This document shows, piece after piece, positions 8,927 through 17,258 of a stretch of 64,000 nt of DNA. The notes beneath the pieces are model-generated. The model was not told the DNA's origin. It did not search any database and saw only the letters and a list, made by a program, of their open reading frames with translations. Where the stretch lies: the NCBI RefSeq assembly GCF_001184025.1, contig NZ_BBYG01000008.1:310001-374000 (forward strand). Direction: 5' to 3'. A program made the translations under genes and the position numbers. This DNA is from Streptomyces maremycinicus (GTDB lineage: Bacteria; Actinomycetota; Actinomycetes; Streptomycetales; Streptomycetaceae). Positions within the stretch are counted from its first letter, which is position 1. Every line of letters begins with the position of its first letter.

Positions 8927-10180
8927 GTGAGCGAGAGCAGCGCGGAGGCGGTGGCGGGCGCCGCCGCGGCGGTGGTGGCCGCCTCCGCCACGGGGGAGGG
9001 CGGGGGCTGGCGCCGGGCGACCGGCATCGCCGGCGCCGCGATAGGCGTGATCGCCGCGGGCGCCGCGGCGGGTGTCGCCCTGGAGCGGATGACCGTTGGG
9101 CGCGGCATGCGGGCGAAGGCCCGGCTGGCCCTGGACTCGACGGGGCCGTACGGCGGACTGCGCGGCACCCCCGACAAGGCGTACGCCGACGACGGCACCG
9201 AGCTGTACTACGAGGTCGACGACGTCGAGCCGCAGGGCGGACCGCCGAACCGGCGGCGCAGGCTCTTCGGGCGCAAGGCCCCGCTCCCCGTCACCGTGGT
9301 CTTCAGCCACGGCTACTGCCTCAACCAGGACTCCTGGCACTTCCAGCGGGCGGCCCTGCGGGGCGTCGTACGGACCGTGCACTGGGACCAGCGCAGTCAC
9401 GGCCGGTCCGGCCGCGGCAACGCCCAGATACGGGACGGCGAGCCGGTCACCATCGATCAGCTGGGGCGCGATCTGAGGGCCGTGATCGACGCGGCCGTGC
9501 CGGAGGGGCCGATCGTGCTCGTCGGGCACTCCATGGGCGGGATGACGGTGATGGCCCTGGCCGCGCTGTACCCCGAGCTGATCCGCGAGCGGGTCGTCGC
9601 CACCGCTTTCGTCGGTACGTCGTCCGGGCGCCTCGGCGAGGTCAACTTCGGGCTGCCGGTCGCGGGCGTGAACGCGGTGCGGCGGGTGCTGCCGGGAGTG
9701 CTGAAGGCTCTGGGGCAGCAGGCGGCCCTGGTGGAGAAGGGGCGGCGGGCCACCGCCGATCTGTTCGCGGGGATCATCAAGCGGTACTCGTTCGCGTCAC
9801 GGGACGTGGATCCGGCGGTGGCGCGGTTCGCCGAGCGGATGATCGAGGGCACGCCGATCGACGTGGTCGCCGAGTTCTACCCGGCGTTCACGGATCACGA
9901 CAAGACCGAGGCCCTCGCCTGTTTCACCGACATGCCGGTGCTGGTGCTCGCCGGGATCGGGGACCTGGTCACGCCGAGCGAGCACAGTGAGGCCATCGCC
10001 GACCTGCTGCCGGACGCCGAGCTGGTCCTCGTCCCCGACGCCGGTCACCTCGTGATGCTGGAACACCCGGAAGTGGTCACCGACCGCCTCGCCGACCTGC
10101 TCACCCGCGCGGGTGCCGTGCCCGCAGGAGCTACCGTGAACGGCTATGGAAGCACCAGCAGCAGCGCACAGCCCGGCTGA
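8927..10180 (+). CDS. Alpha/beta hydrolase
   Basis: 417 residues. The N-terminus carries a glycine/alanine-rich hydrophobic stretch (ATGIAGAAIGVIAAGAAAGVAL, about 30-55), probably a membrane anchor or signal-anchor. The hydrolase fold follows: VVFSHGYCLNQDSW, the nucleophile elbow GHSMGG, a late acid in LAGIGDLVTPSEHS and the catalytic His in PDAGHLVMLEHPE. A GTG start is supported by GGAGGAG eight bases upstream. Its 3' end overlaps tsaE by 35 bases. This gene sits between alr and the t6A genes in many Streptomyces, but its substrate is not known to me. Confidence 0.88.
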   Translation: MSESSAEAVAGAAAAVVAASATGEGGGWRRATGIAGAAIGVIAAGAAAGVALERMTVGRGMRAKARLALDSTGPYGGLRGTPDKAYADDGTELYYEVDDVEPQGGPPNRRRRLFGRKAPLPVTVVFSHGYCLNQDSWHFQRAALRGVVRTVHWDQRSHGRSGRGNAQIRDGEPVTIDQLGRDLRAVIDAAVPEGPIVLVGHSMGGMTVMALAALYPELIRERVVATAFVGTSSGRLGEVNFGLPVAGVNAVRRVLPGVLKALGQQAALVEKGRRATADLFAGIIKRYSFASRDVDPAVARFAERMIEGTPIDVVAEFYPAFTDHDKTEALACFTDMPVLVLAGIGDLVTPSEHSEAIADLLPDAELVLVPDAGHLVMLEHPEVVTDRLADLLTRAGAVPAGATVNGYGSTSSSAQPG

Positions 10181-10697
10181 GCCCGGACGGTCCGGACCGT
10201 CCGGCCCTCTCGGAAACCGTGTCGAGATCGTCGTCGAGTCCCCCGAGCAGATGGGCGAGCTGGGCCGTCGCCTCGCCGCCCTGGTGCGGGCGGGCGATCT
10301 CGTGATGCTCAGCGGGGAACTCGGCGCGGGCAAGACGACGCTCACCCGCGGACTCGGTGCCGGGCTCGGCGTCCGGGGCGCCGTCACCTCCCCGACGTTC
10401 GTGATCGCCCGGGTGCACCCCGCGCTCGGGGACGGTCCGCCGCTCGTCCACGTCGACGCGTACCGCCTGGGCGGCGGGCTCGACGAGATGGAGGACCTCG
10501 ACCTCGACGTGTCGCTGCCCGCGTCGGTGATCGTCGTGGAATGGGGCGAGGGCAAGGTCGAGGAGCTCACCGACGACCGGCTCCAGGTCCTCATCCACCG
10601 GGCCGTCGGCGACACCACGGACGAGGTGCGGCACGTGACGGTGACGGGGCTCGGGGACCGCTGGGCGTCGACGGACCTCGGCGTGCTGTCGGCCTGA
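10146..10697 (+). CDS. tsaE: tRNA t6A modification ATPase TsaE
   Basis: 183 residues, small P-loop ATPase. It supports synthesis of N6-threonylcarbamoyl-adenosine at position 37 of ANN-decoding tRNAs together with TsaB and TsaD. Walker A is GELGAGKTTLTRGL, followed by TSPTFVIARVH, HVDAYRLGG and VVEWGEG, all typical of the family. The first 25 residues are a Pro/Gly-rich extension, so the true start may be slightly downstream. The gene overlaps the end of the hydrolase. The partner genes tsaB and tsaD begin 1.2 kb further on, separated by two minus-strand genes. Confidence 0.94.
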   Translation: MEAPAAAHSPAEPGRSGPSGPLGNRVEIVVESPEQMGELGRRLAALVRAGDLVMLSGELGAGKTTLTRGLGAGLGVRGAVTSPTFVIARVHPALGDGPPLVHVDAYRLGGGLDEMEDLDLDVSLPASVIVVEWGEGKVEELTDDRLQVLIHRAVGDTTDEVRHVTVTGLGDRWASTDLGVLSA

Positions 10698-10770
10698 CCG
10701 GCGCGCGGTGGGCCGGACGGGTGTCCGGGGTCCCGGGTTCCACGGCCGGTCGCCGGTCGCCGGTCGGCCC

Positions 10771-10941
10771 TCAGGCCGCTTTGGGGCGCTCCACGGGGCG
10801 CTTGACGAGTGCCGGGTCGGGCAGCCGCGGAGGTGTCGAGACCGCTTCCGCGGCCGCGCACGAGGCGAGCAGATCACGCATGGACACACCGGCGAGCGTG
10901 AACGGCCGCGACGGCCGGCCCTTGGGCTCGGTGACCGACAT
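10771..10941 (-). CDS. Small protein of 56 residues, function unknown
   Basis: Read directly from the minus strand: ATG at 10941, TGA at 10771-10773. The product starts MSVTEPKGRPSRPFTLAGVS and ends LVKRPVERPKAA. It has no signal peptide; the central helix MRDLLASCAAAEAV contains a single Cys. A strong ribosome binding site (AGGAGG) lies seven bases before the ATG. A perfect 11-bp inverted repeat lies 28 bases upstream of the start. Codon choice (G/C at third positions) is like that of real genes here. I do not recognise the family; its size would let most gene finders miss it. Confidence 0.7.
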   Translation of the reverse strand: MSVTEPKGRPSRPFTLAGVSMRDLLASCAAAEAVSTPPRLPDPALVKRPVERPKAA

Positions 10942-10968
10942 GGACGCCTCCTGAGGTTCGGGGGCGGG

Positions 10969-10992
10969 CGTAGTTAGGTAGACCTAACTACG
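10969..10992. promoter_or_regulatory. Perfect 11-bp inverted repeat, probable operator of the 56-residue gene
   Basis: Half-sites CGTAGTTAGGT and ACCTAACTACG separated by two bases. The core TTAGGT/ACCTAA resembles the half-sites of DtxR/IdeR iron boxes, but the spacing is shorter than in those boxes. On the minus strand the left half overlaps a plausible -10 (TAGTTA) with TGGTCA 16 bases earlier. Binding would therefore repress the small gene. The only gene start nearby is that one. Confidence 0.6.
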
Positions 10993-11079
10993 AAGTTGAT
11001 ACCATGTGACCACGCACGGGACACCCGACGCAACATTTTGCCGACGTCTTGTCGGAACGTTCACGAGATACTCGGCCGT

Positions 11080-11190
11080 GGCACCTCCGGCCCTCCCCCC
11101 CCGGCATCCCGACACCCGGGCATCCCGGTACCTGGACATCCCGGCATCCGGGCACCCCGCCTCCCAGCCACCCCGGCGCTCGGGCGGCCC
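11080..11190. repeat. Degenerate C-rich direct repeats in a gene-free stretch
   Basis: The gap 10993-11241 holds no gene. About 110 bases are made of imperfect units of about 15 bases built around GCATCCCGG / GGCACCCGGG. They lie downstream of the pseudo-transpeptidase and upstream of the small gene's operator. No protein reading is convincing here. Confidence 0.5.
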
Positions 11191-11241
11191 GTCGGTCCGC
11201 CGGCCCGGCGTCCGTGCCACTCGGCTCGGTCCGTGTCGCGC

Positions 11242-11793
11242 CTACGGGATCACGACGACGGACTGTCCGATCGTCGCGAAGTCCCACATCGCGTCGCCGT
11301 CCGCGACGGTCTGCCGGATGCCGCCCGTCTTCACCGTCGGGTCGGGCTCGGGCAGCGAGCCGTCCAGCGCCGCGCTGAAGCCGATCGTCACGTCGTTAGC
11401 GGTGGCGAAGCGCACGACGTGCTCGATGGGGGTGCCGTCCGTGCCGGTGATAGCGCCCGCCCGGGAGGTGACGGCGTAGTTGCCGGGGAGCGGGTCCACA
11501 CTGCCGGGGGCGACCTTGAACGTGCGCTCGACCCCGCCGTCCGACCCGACCAGCCACACCCGGTCGTCGTCCAGCGAGTACACGACCCGCTCCCCGAGAC
11601 CGGAGTCGGCCGGCAGCGCCGCGGGGCGGTTCTTGTCCCGGGGTGCCTTCGCCGCCTTCGCGGGAGCGCCGCTGCGCTGCGGCCGGGACAGGTCGGCGGG
11701 CGCGTTCGCCGACGCCTGGAAGGTGAGGAACGCGACCGCCGCCAGGGCCGCCGAGGTGAGCCCGGCCACGAAAGTCGCGCTGTTGCTTGGCAT
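11242..11793 (-). CDS. Secreted L,D-transpeptidase-like protein lacking the catalytic Cys and His
   Basis: 183 residues. An N-terminal hydrophobic stretch (ATFVAGLTSAALAAVAFLTFQASA) is a signal peptide or anchor. A charged linker leads to a domain that follows the YkuD pattern: RVVYSLDDDRVWLVGSDGGVERTFKV, then PGNYAVTSR, then HVVRFA, then a C-terminal IRQTVADGDAMWDFATIGQSVVVI. Where active enzymes have HGCIR this protein has TGGIR, and the conserved upstream His region reads IGFSAA. Catalysis is therefore unlikely; a binding or regulatory role is an inference. It is oriented against the tsa genes and diverges from tsaB across 111 bases. Confidence 0.78.
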   Translation of the reverse strand: MPSNSATFVAGLTSAALAAVAFLTFQASANAPADLSRPQRSGAPAKAAKAPRDKNRPAALPADSGLGERVVYSLDDDRVWLVGSDGGVERTFKVAPGSVDPLPGNYAVTSRAGAITGTDGTPIEHVVRFATANDVTIGFSAALDGSLPEPDPTVKTGGIRQTVADGDAMWDFATIGQSVVVIP

Positions 11794-11904
11794 CGGCGAT
11801 CACCCAGTCTGTCCCGTACGTCACGTTTCGCGGCGACGTTAGCAGTCATTGCGCCTCCGGCCGGCGCGGCCATGTCCGGGGCACGGGAGCCGTAGGCTGT
11901 TTGC

Positions 11905-12558
11905 GTGCTCTTGCTCGCTCTGGATACCGCCACCCCCGCCGTCACCGTCGCGCTGCACGACGGAACGGACGTCGTCGCCTCCTCGAGTCAGGTGGACGCC
12001 CGCCGGCACGGCGAGCTGCTGCTGCCGGCCGTCGACCGGCTGCTCGCCGGGGCCGGGCTCGCCCTCGACGCCGTCACCGGGATCGTCGTCGGCATCGGCC
12101 CCGGCCCGTACACGGGACTGAGAGTCGGCCTGATGACCGCCGACACCTTCGGGCTCGCGCTCGGCGTCCCGGTGCACGGTCTGTGCACGCTCGACGGCCT
12201 GGCCTACGCGTCCGACCTCGAAGGCCCCTTCGTCGTGGCGACCGACGCCCGCCGCAAGGAGGTCTACTGGGCCCGCTACGCCGACTCCCGGACCCGGTTG
12301 TCGGACCCCGCGGTGGACCGGCCCGCCGACATCGCCGACGAGGTGGCCGGGCTGCCGTCCGTCGGCGCGGGCGCGCTGCTGTACCCGGACACCTTCCCCG
12401 GAGCGCACGCGCCCGAGCACGTCTCCGCGGCCGCCCTCGCCTCGCTCGCCGCCGAGCGGCTGGCCCGGGGCGAGGAGCTGCCGGCCCCGCGCCCGCTGTA
12501 CCTGCGCCGGCCGGACGCCCAGGTGCCGAAGAACTACAAGGTGGTCACCCCCAAGTGA
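11905..12558 (+). CDS. tsaB: tRNA t6A synthesis protein TsaB
   Basis: 217 residues. TsaB dimerises with TsaD and is required for threonylcarbamoyl transfer to A37 of tRNA. The N-terminal ASKHA-type fold is visible as LLLALDTATPAVTVALHDG, RRHGELLLPAVDRLL and GIGPGPYTGLRVGLMTA. The C-terminal part is shorter and less conserved, as usual in actinomycetes. The GTG start at 11905 is the only one that preserves LLLALDTA at the N-terminus. Its stop overlaps the rimI start (GTGA), the first of three coupled junctions. Confidence 0.95.
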   Translation: MLLLALDTATPAVTVALHDGTDVVASSSQVDARRHGELLLPAVDRLLAGAGLALDAVTGIVVGIGPGPYTGLRVGLMTADTFGLALGVPVHGLCTLDGLAYASDLEGPFVVATDARRKEVYWARYADSRTRLSDPAVDRPADIADEVAGLPSVGAGALLYPDTFPGAHAPEHVSAAALASLAAERLARGEELPAPRPLYLRRPDAQVPKNYKVVTPK

Positions 12559-13106
12559 CCGAAGCCGCCGACCCGACCGGCCCGCCCGCGCTGCGTGAGA
12601 TGCGCTGGTGGGACATCGAACCCGTGCTGGAGCTGGAGAAGGAACTCTTCCCCGAGGACGCCTGGTCACGGGGCATGTTCTGGTCCGACCTGGCCCATGC
12701 CCGCGGCCCCGAGGCGACCCGGCGGTATCTCGTCGCGGTCGAGACCAGGTCCGACGGCGAGCGGATCGTCGGGTACGCGGGCCTCGCCGCGGCCGGTGAC
12801 CTCGCCGACGTGCAGACCATCGCCGTCGCCCCCGGCCACTGGGGCACCGGCCTCGGCGGCCGGCTGCTGACGGAACTGCTGCGCGCGGCGACCGCCTTCG
12901 AGTGCGCCGAGGTCATGCTGGAGTGCCGCATCGACAACGTGCGCGCCCAGAAGCTCTACGAGCGCTTCGGTTTCGAGGCCATCGGCTTCCGGCGCGGCTA
13001 CTACCAGCCGGGGAACGTGGACGCCCTGGTGATGCGGCTGACCGATCCATCGACATCCGTACCGACCCCGGTACAAGGGACACAGGAAACCGAGAACAAT
13101 GGCTGA
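12555..13106 (+). CDS. rimI: Ribosomal-protein-S18-alanine N-acetyltransferase (RimI family GNAT)
   Basis: 183 residues. A GNAT acetyltransferase: [27 protein letters not shown] is the acetyl-CoA loop (Q/RxxGxG/A type), followed by [39 protein letters not shown], the RimI signature. It N-acetylates S18 and perhaps other proteins. The GTG start overlaps the stop of tsaB by four bases, and the 3' end overlaps tsaD by eight. The tsaB-rimI-tsaD order is common in bacteria. About 20 C-terminal residues after VMRLTDPS are low-complexity. Confidence 0.93.
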   Translation: MTEAADPTGPPALREMRWWDIEPVLELEKELFPEDAWSRGMFWSDLAHARGPEATRRYLVAVETRSDGERIVGYAGLAAAGDLADVQTIAVAPGHWGTGLGGRLLTELLRAATAFECAEVMLECRIDNVRAQKLYERFGFEAIGFRRGYYQPGNVDALVMRLTDPSTSVPTPVQGTQETENNG

Positions 13107-14196
13107 CGAACCCCTGGTTCTGGGGATCGAGACCTCCTGCGACGAGACCGGCGTGGGTGTCGTGCGCGGCACGACCCTGCTGGCGGACGCGATCGCCTCC
13201 AGCGTCGACGAGCACGCCCGCTTCGGCGGGGTCGTGCCGGAGGTGGCCTCCCGGGCCCACCTGGAGGCCATGGTCCCGACCATCGAGCGGGCACTGAAGG
13301 AAGCGGGGGTGAGCCCGAAGGACCTCGACGGCATCGCGGTCACCGCCGGTCCCGGTCTCGCCGGTGCGCTGCTGGTCGGCGTGTCGGCGGCGAAGGCGTA
13401 CGCCTACGCGCTCGGCAAGCCCCTCTACGGCGTGAACCACCTCGCCTCCCACATCTGTGTGGACCAGCTGGAGCACGGGGCGCTGCCCGAGCCGACGATG
13501 GCGCTGCTGGTGTCCGGCGGCCACTCGTCGCTGCTGCTGTCCACCGACATCACCTCCGACGTCCGCCCGATGGGCGCGACCATCGACGACGCGGCGGGCG
13601 AGGCCTTCGACAAGATCGCGCGGGTGCTGAACCTGGGCTTCCCGGGCGGCCCGGTCATCGACCGCTACGCGCGCGAGGGCGACCCGAAGGCGATCGCGTT
13701 CCCGCGCGGCCTGACCGGCCCGCGTGACCCGGTGTACGACTTCTCCTTCTCCGGGCTGAAGACGGCGGTCGCCCGCTGGATCGAGGCGAAGCGGGCGGCG
13801 GGCGAGGAGGTCCCGGTCCGTGACGTTGCGGCCTCCTTCCAGGAGGCGGTCGTGGACGTCCTGACCCGCAAGGCCGTACGGGCCTGCCGGGACGAGGGCG
13901 TCGACCACCTGATGATCGGCGGCGGCGTCGCCGCCAACACCCGGCTGCGGGCCCTGGCCCAGGAGCGCTGCGAGGCGGCCGGTATCCGGCTGCGCGTCCC
14001 GCGCCCCAAGCTGTGCACGGACAACGGCGCGATGGTGGCGGCCCTGGGCGCCGAGATGGTGGCCCGGGGGCGGGCCGCGTCCGCCTGGGACCTGTCGGCG
14101 GACTCCTCGCTGCCGGTGACCGAGCCCCATGTGCCGGGCCGGCCGCACGACCACGACCACGTGCACGAGGTCGGCAAGGACAACCTCTACTCATGA
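13099..14196 (+). CDS. tsaD: tRNA N6-adenosine threonylcarbamoyltransferase
   Basis: 365 residues. The catalytic subunit that transfers the threonylcarbamoyl group from TC-AMP to A37. Family landmarks are [36 protein letters not shown], the metal-binding [34 protein letters not shown] and [13 protein letters not shown]. The C-terminus carries an extra His/Asp-rich tail (HDHDHVHE). The ATG lies within the 3' end of rimI, and the stop overlaps the ATG of the next small gene, so four genes are coupled. Confidence 0.96.
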   Translation: MADEPLVLGIETSCDETGVGVVRGTTLLADAIASSVDEHARFGGVVPEVASRAHLEAMVPTIERALKEAGVSPKDLDGIAVTAGPGLAGALLVGVSAAKAYAYALGKPLYGVNHLASHICVDQLEHGALPEPTMALLVSGGHSSLLLSTDITSDVRPMGATIDDAAGEAFDKIARVLNLGFPGGPVIDRYAREGDPKAIAFPRGLTGPRDPVYDFSFSGLKTAVARWIEAKRAAGEEVPVRDVAASFQEAVVDVLTRKAVRACRDEGVDHLMIGGGVAANTRLRALAQERCEAAGIRLRVPRPKLCTDNGAMVAALGAEMVARGRAASAWDLSADSSLPVTEPHVPGRPHDHDHVHEVGKDNLYS

Positions 14197-14456
14197 CGGT
14201 CGCGCTGATGTGGGAGGCCCGGGCGGTCACCGGCCGGGGCGAGGACCTGCTCGCCTGGACGCGGGCGCAGGAACTCGCGCCCGCGCCCGTGCGCCGGGAG
14301 ACCTTCCGCGCCCCGCAGGACCGGGTGCTGGTCATCACCTGGTGGGACGCCGACCACGACGCCGTCCTGCCCGAACTTCCCGATCCCGACGGGTCGTTGG
14401 TGAGCCGGGCCGTGCACCGCTGGCGGTTCGAGCCGGTGCCGGACCCGACGGCCTGA
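14193..14456 (+). CDS. Small conserved protein at the end of the tsa operon, function unknown
   Basis: 87 residues starting [22 protein letters not shown] and containing [21 protein letters not shown]. Its ATG overlaps the tsaD stop (ATGA), strong evidence of real translation in the operon. No signal or membrane segment. The spacing of hydrophobic strands and the opening MWEARA...GRGEDLLAW suggest a compact alpha/beta (ferredoxin-like) fold, but that is only an impression. A 10-bp terminator-like hairpin begins 17 bases after its stop. Confidence 0.8.
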   Translation: MTVALMWEARAVTGRGEDLLAWTRAQELAPAPVRRETFRAPQDRVLVITWWDADHDAVLPELPDPDGSLVSRAVHRWRFEPVPDPTA

Positions 14457-14472
14457 GCGGGCGCCCGTCCAC

Positions 14473-14502
14473 GGCGCGCGGCTGCGGTACCGGCCGCGCG
14501 CC
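14473..14502 (+). terminator. Hairpin terminator of the tsaB-rimI-tsaD operon
   Basis: Perfect 10-bp stem GGCGCGCGGC / GCCGCGCGCC with a 10-base loop, shortly after the last gene. There is no T run, as is usual in high-GC actinomycetes. Confidence 0.65.
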
Positions 14503-14801
14503 CCCATCGACGTCGCCGGTGCTCCCGCACACCGGGTGAAGGCGCCCGCCGGGACCGGGTTTCCCCGCCGGTCGGGAAAGCGGGGAGGACGAACGCGCCC
14601 CGCAGAGCCGCACGGACCGCCGCGGGGCCCCGTCCGGCGTGTCCGGGCGTCTCGCCCCGTCCGGCGCGCCCGGGGTGTCGGGCGTGCCGGTGTGCCGGTG
14701 TGCCCAGGGTCTCGGGCGTACCCGGTTCTCCGCCCGCCCGGCGGGTCCGGGGGTGTCCGTCTCGTCCGTCTCGTGGATGGCCGACGTCGGCCGGGGGCGC
14801 G
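14503..14801. other. Gene-free stretch between convergent genes
   Basis: About 300 bases between the tsa operon terminator and the 3' end of the GH3 gene. From about 14635 to 14760 it is a degenerate low-complexity run built from GTGTCCGGGCG / CGGGTGTCGGGCGTGCC-like pieces with short direct repeats. Open frames here continue from neighbouring antisense frames and look non-coding. Nothing else recognised. Confidence 0.5.
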
Positions 14802-17105
14802 TCAATCCTGTCGGACGTCCGCCGTGCAGCGCAGCCGTCGCTCCGCGCCCACCTCGCGGACCGGCCCGGTGAGCCGCACCCGGGCCACCTCCCGCACCTG
14901 CCCGCTGGACGTTCCCAGCCGCAGCTCCAGATCCCCGGGTTCGACCACCCGGCGTCCCGCGCGGTCGGTGAACGCCGACAGGTCGGCGTGGAAGCGGAAC
15001 GTCACCCGCGCCGCTCCGCCCGCCGCCAGCTCCAGCCGCTGATAGCCGATCAGCCGTACGTCGGGACGGGTCACGCTCGCCACCGGGTCGTGCAGATACA
15101 GCTGAACGACCTCCGCGCCCGCCCGCTCCCCGGTGTTGCGGACGGTGACGGACAGGTCGTACGAGCCGTCCGTGCCGATCTCCGCGTCCGGCCCGGAGAA
15201 GTCCTCCCACGCGAACTCCGTGTAGGAACGCCCGTGTCCGAACGGGTACAGCGGGGTCGGATCCAGGTTGCTGACCTCGCCCGCCAGGCCCAGCGGCGGC
15301 TGGAGATAGGTCCAGGGCTGGCCGCCCGGCGCGTGCGGCACGCTCACCGGGAGACGGCCCGAGGGGTTCACCCGGCCCGAGAGCACGCCCGCCACCGCGG
15401 GGCCGCCCTCCTCGCCCGGGAAGAACGCCTGGACGACCGCCCCGAGCCGTCCGTGCCAGCGGCCGAGCGCGTACGGGCGGCCGGTGAGCAGGACCAGGAC
15501 GACCGGGACGCCGGTCGCTACCAGCGCGTCCAGCAGCGCGCCCTGGACGCCGGGCAGGCTCAGGTCCGCCACGTCGCAGCCCTCGCCCGAGGTGCCCCGG
15601 CCGAACAGGCCCGCCCGGTCGCCCAGGACGGCCACGCACACGTCCGCCTCGGCGGCGCGGGCGATGGCCTCGGTGAAGCCGGACCGGTCGGGGTCGGAGA
15701 CCCCGCACCCTTCCGTGAACGTGACCTTGGCGTCCGGGAGTTCGGCCCGCAGGGACTCCAGCACGGTGGGGATCTCGATCCCGAGGTCCACCTCGGGGTG
15801 GTGGGTGAGGACATGGGAGGGGAAGGAGTAGCAGCCCAGCATCGCCAGCGCGTCGGCCGCCCGCGGGCCCACCACGGCGACCCGCGTGTCGGGGGCGAGG
15901 GGGAGCAGCCCGTCGGGGTTGTCCAGCAGGACCACCGACTCCTCCGCCAGCCGGCGGGCCAGGGCGCGGTTCGCCGCCGGGTCCAGGTCGACCGACTCGG
16001 GGCTCGGCGGCTGCCAGTCCTCGTCCAGCAGGCCCAGTTCGCACTTCTGGAGCAGGACGCGGTGGGCGGCCCGGTCGACCAGCTCCTCGGGGAGCTCGCC
16101 GGCGCGCACGGCCGCGACCAGTGTCCCGCCGTAGTACTTCACGGTGGGCAACTCGACATCGATGCCGGCCGCCAGGGCGAGGTGGGCCGCCTCCGCGGGG
16201 GTGCCGGCAACCCGGTGCAGGGTCTGGAGGAAGCCGATGCCGAAGTAGTCGGCGACGACGGTGCCGGTGAAGCCCCACTCCTCGCGCAGGAGCCGGGTGA
16301 GCAGCTCGGGGTCGGCGGAGGCCGGGACGCCGTCGCGTTCGGTGTAGGCGGCCATCACCGAGCGGGCGCCGCCCTCGCGCAGCGCCATCTCGAAGGGGGG
16401 CAGGGTCACGTCGGCGAACTCCCGGGTGCCCGCCCGCACCGGGGCCAGGTTGCGGGCGCCGGCCGAGGAGGCGTACCCGGCGAAGTGCTTGAGGGTGGCG
16501 ACGATCCCGGCGGACTCGAGTCCGCGGACATAGGCCGTGCCCACCGTGCCGACCAGATAGGGGTCCTCGCCGATCGTCTCCTCGACCCGTCCCCAGCGCG
16601 GGTCGCGGACGACGTCCAGGACGGGGGCGAGGCCTTGGTGGACGCCGACCGCGCGCAGGTCGCGGCCGATCGCCCGGCCCATCTCCTCCACCAGCGGCGG
16701 ATCGAAGGCGGCGCCCCAGGCCAGCGGGACCGGATAGGCGGTGGCCCGCCAGGCGGTGAAGCCGGCCAGGCACTCCTCGTGCGCGACCGCCGGGATGCCG
16801 AAGCGGCCTGCCCCGGCGATCCGCCGCTGGGCGAGGGCGAGGGCGCGGGCGCCGAGCGCGGGGTCCACGGGCGCGGTGCCGAAGGACCGGGTCAGCTGGC
16901 CGAGCCCCTGGGTGATCAGCTCGTCCCAGTCGTGGTCGGCGGTCATGTCGTGCTGGTGCGGGGCGACTCCGTCGCCGTCCGTCGCGGCGCCGACCCACAC
17001 GCCGTACAGCTGGGCGGTCTTCTCCTCCAGGGTCATCCGGGAGAGGAGGTCGTCGACGCGGGCGGCGGCGGGCAGGGCGGGGTCACGCCAGGGGGCGGTG
17101 GTCAT
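14802..17105 (-). CDS. Glycoside hydrolase family 3 (beta-glucosidase or beta-xylosidase)
   Basis: 767 residues with no signal peptide, so probably intracellular. The GH3 N-terminal barrel shows LLSRMTLEEKTAQLYG, HEECLAGF, DVVRDPRWGRVEETIGEDPYLVG and TLKHFAGYASS. The nucleophile lies in GTVVADYFGIGFLQ, Asp at about residue 286. The C-terminal domain shows VAVVGPRAADALAMLG and a fibronectin III-like end (VSVTVRNTGERAGAEVVQLYLHDP). The neighbouring secreted GH10 xylanase and LacI regulator suggest that it hydrolyses imported xylo-oligosaccharides, but this is inferred from context. It diverges from the regulator across 153 bases. Confidence 0.92.
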   Translation of the reverse strand: MTTAPWRDPALPAAARVDDLLSRMTLEEKTAQLYGVWVGAATDGDGVAPHQHDMTADHDWDELITQGLGQLTRSFGTAPVDPALGARALALAQRRIAGAGRFGIPAVAHEECLAGFTAWRATAYPVPLAWGAAFDPPLVEEMGRAIGRDLRAVGVHQGLAPVLDVVRDPRWGRVEETIGEDPYLVGTVGTAYVRGLESAGIVATLKHFAGYASSAGARNLAPVRAGTREFADVTLPPFEMALREGGARSVMAAYTERDGVPASADPELLTRLLREEWGFTGTVVADYFGIGFLQTLHRVAGTPAEAAHLALAAGIDVELPTVKYYGGTLVAAVRAGELPEELVDRAAHRVLLQKCELGLLDEDWQPPSPESVDLDPAANRALARRLAEESVVLLDNPDGLLPLAPDTRVAVVGPRAADALAMLGCYSFPSHVLTHHPEVDLGIEIPTVLESLRAELPDAKVTFTEGCGVSDPDRSGFTEAIARAAEADVCVAVLGDRAGLFGRGTSGEGCDVADLSLPGVQGALLDALVATGVPVVLVLLTGRPYALGRWHGRLGAVVQAFFPGEEGGPAVAGVLSGRVNPSGRLPVSVPHAPGGQPWTYLQPPLGLAGEVSNLDPTPLYPFGHGRSYTEFAWEDFSGPDAEIGTDGSYDLSVTVRNTGERAGAEVVQLYLHDPVASVTRPDVRLIGYQRLELAAGGAARVTFRFHADLSAFTDRAGRRVVEPGDLELRLGTSSGQVREVARVRLTGPVREVGAERRLRCTADVRQD

Positions 17106-17167
17106 GAAACTCCTGTCAGAGGTCGGTGAGCCACCAGGTGGACAGTCAGTGCGGACAGCGAGGTGAA

Positions 17168-17199
17168 CGAATGTTTCGAGCTGTACTTCGAATGTTCCG
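17168..17199. promoter_or_regulatory. Pair of xylanase-box-like operators upstream of the GH3 gene
   Basis: On the minus strand 17168-17178 reads CGAAACATTCG, one mismatch from CGAAACTTTCG, the perfect box in front of the xylanase. A second, weaker copy (two mismatches) lies at 17189-17199, exactly 21 bases, or two helical turns, away. LacI-family regulators of Streptomyces xylan genes bind CGAA-N-TTCG-like repeats (from memory). Confidence 0.5.
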
Positions 17200-17201
17200 G
17201 G

Positions 17202-17224
17202 AACCTATGGCGTCGCCATAGGTT
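17202..17224. promoter_or_regulatory. 11-bp inverted repeat before the LacI regulator gene
   Basis: AACCTATGGCG and CGCCATAGGTT flank a single base, 35 bases upstream of the regulator ATG. It is distinct in sequence from the CGAAAC boxes just to its left. It may be an autoregulatory operator or a site for a second regulator. Confidence 0.55.
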
Positions 17225-17258
17225 CGTCAAGAGGTGGCGTGGCGATACGATCGCCGCC

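Noticed and set aside
10969..10992. Classical DtxR/IdeR iron box
   Set aside because: Half-sites match but only two bases separate them instead of seven; the site is kept as an unassigned operator.
14335..17129. Long frames on both strands over the GH3 gene
   Set aside because: Both consist of Arg/Gly/Pro/Ala-rich non-protein sequence typical of shifted frames in high-GC DNA; the GH3 frame carries all family motifs.
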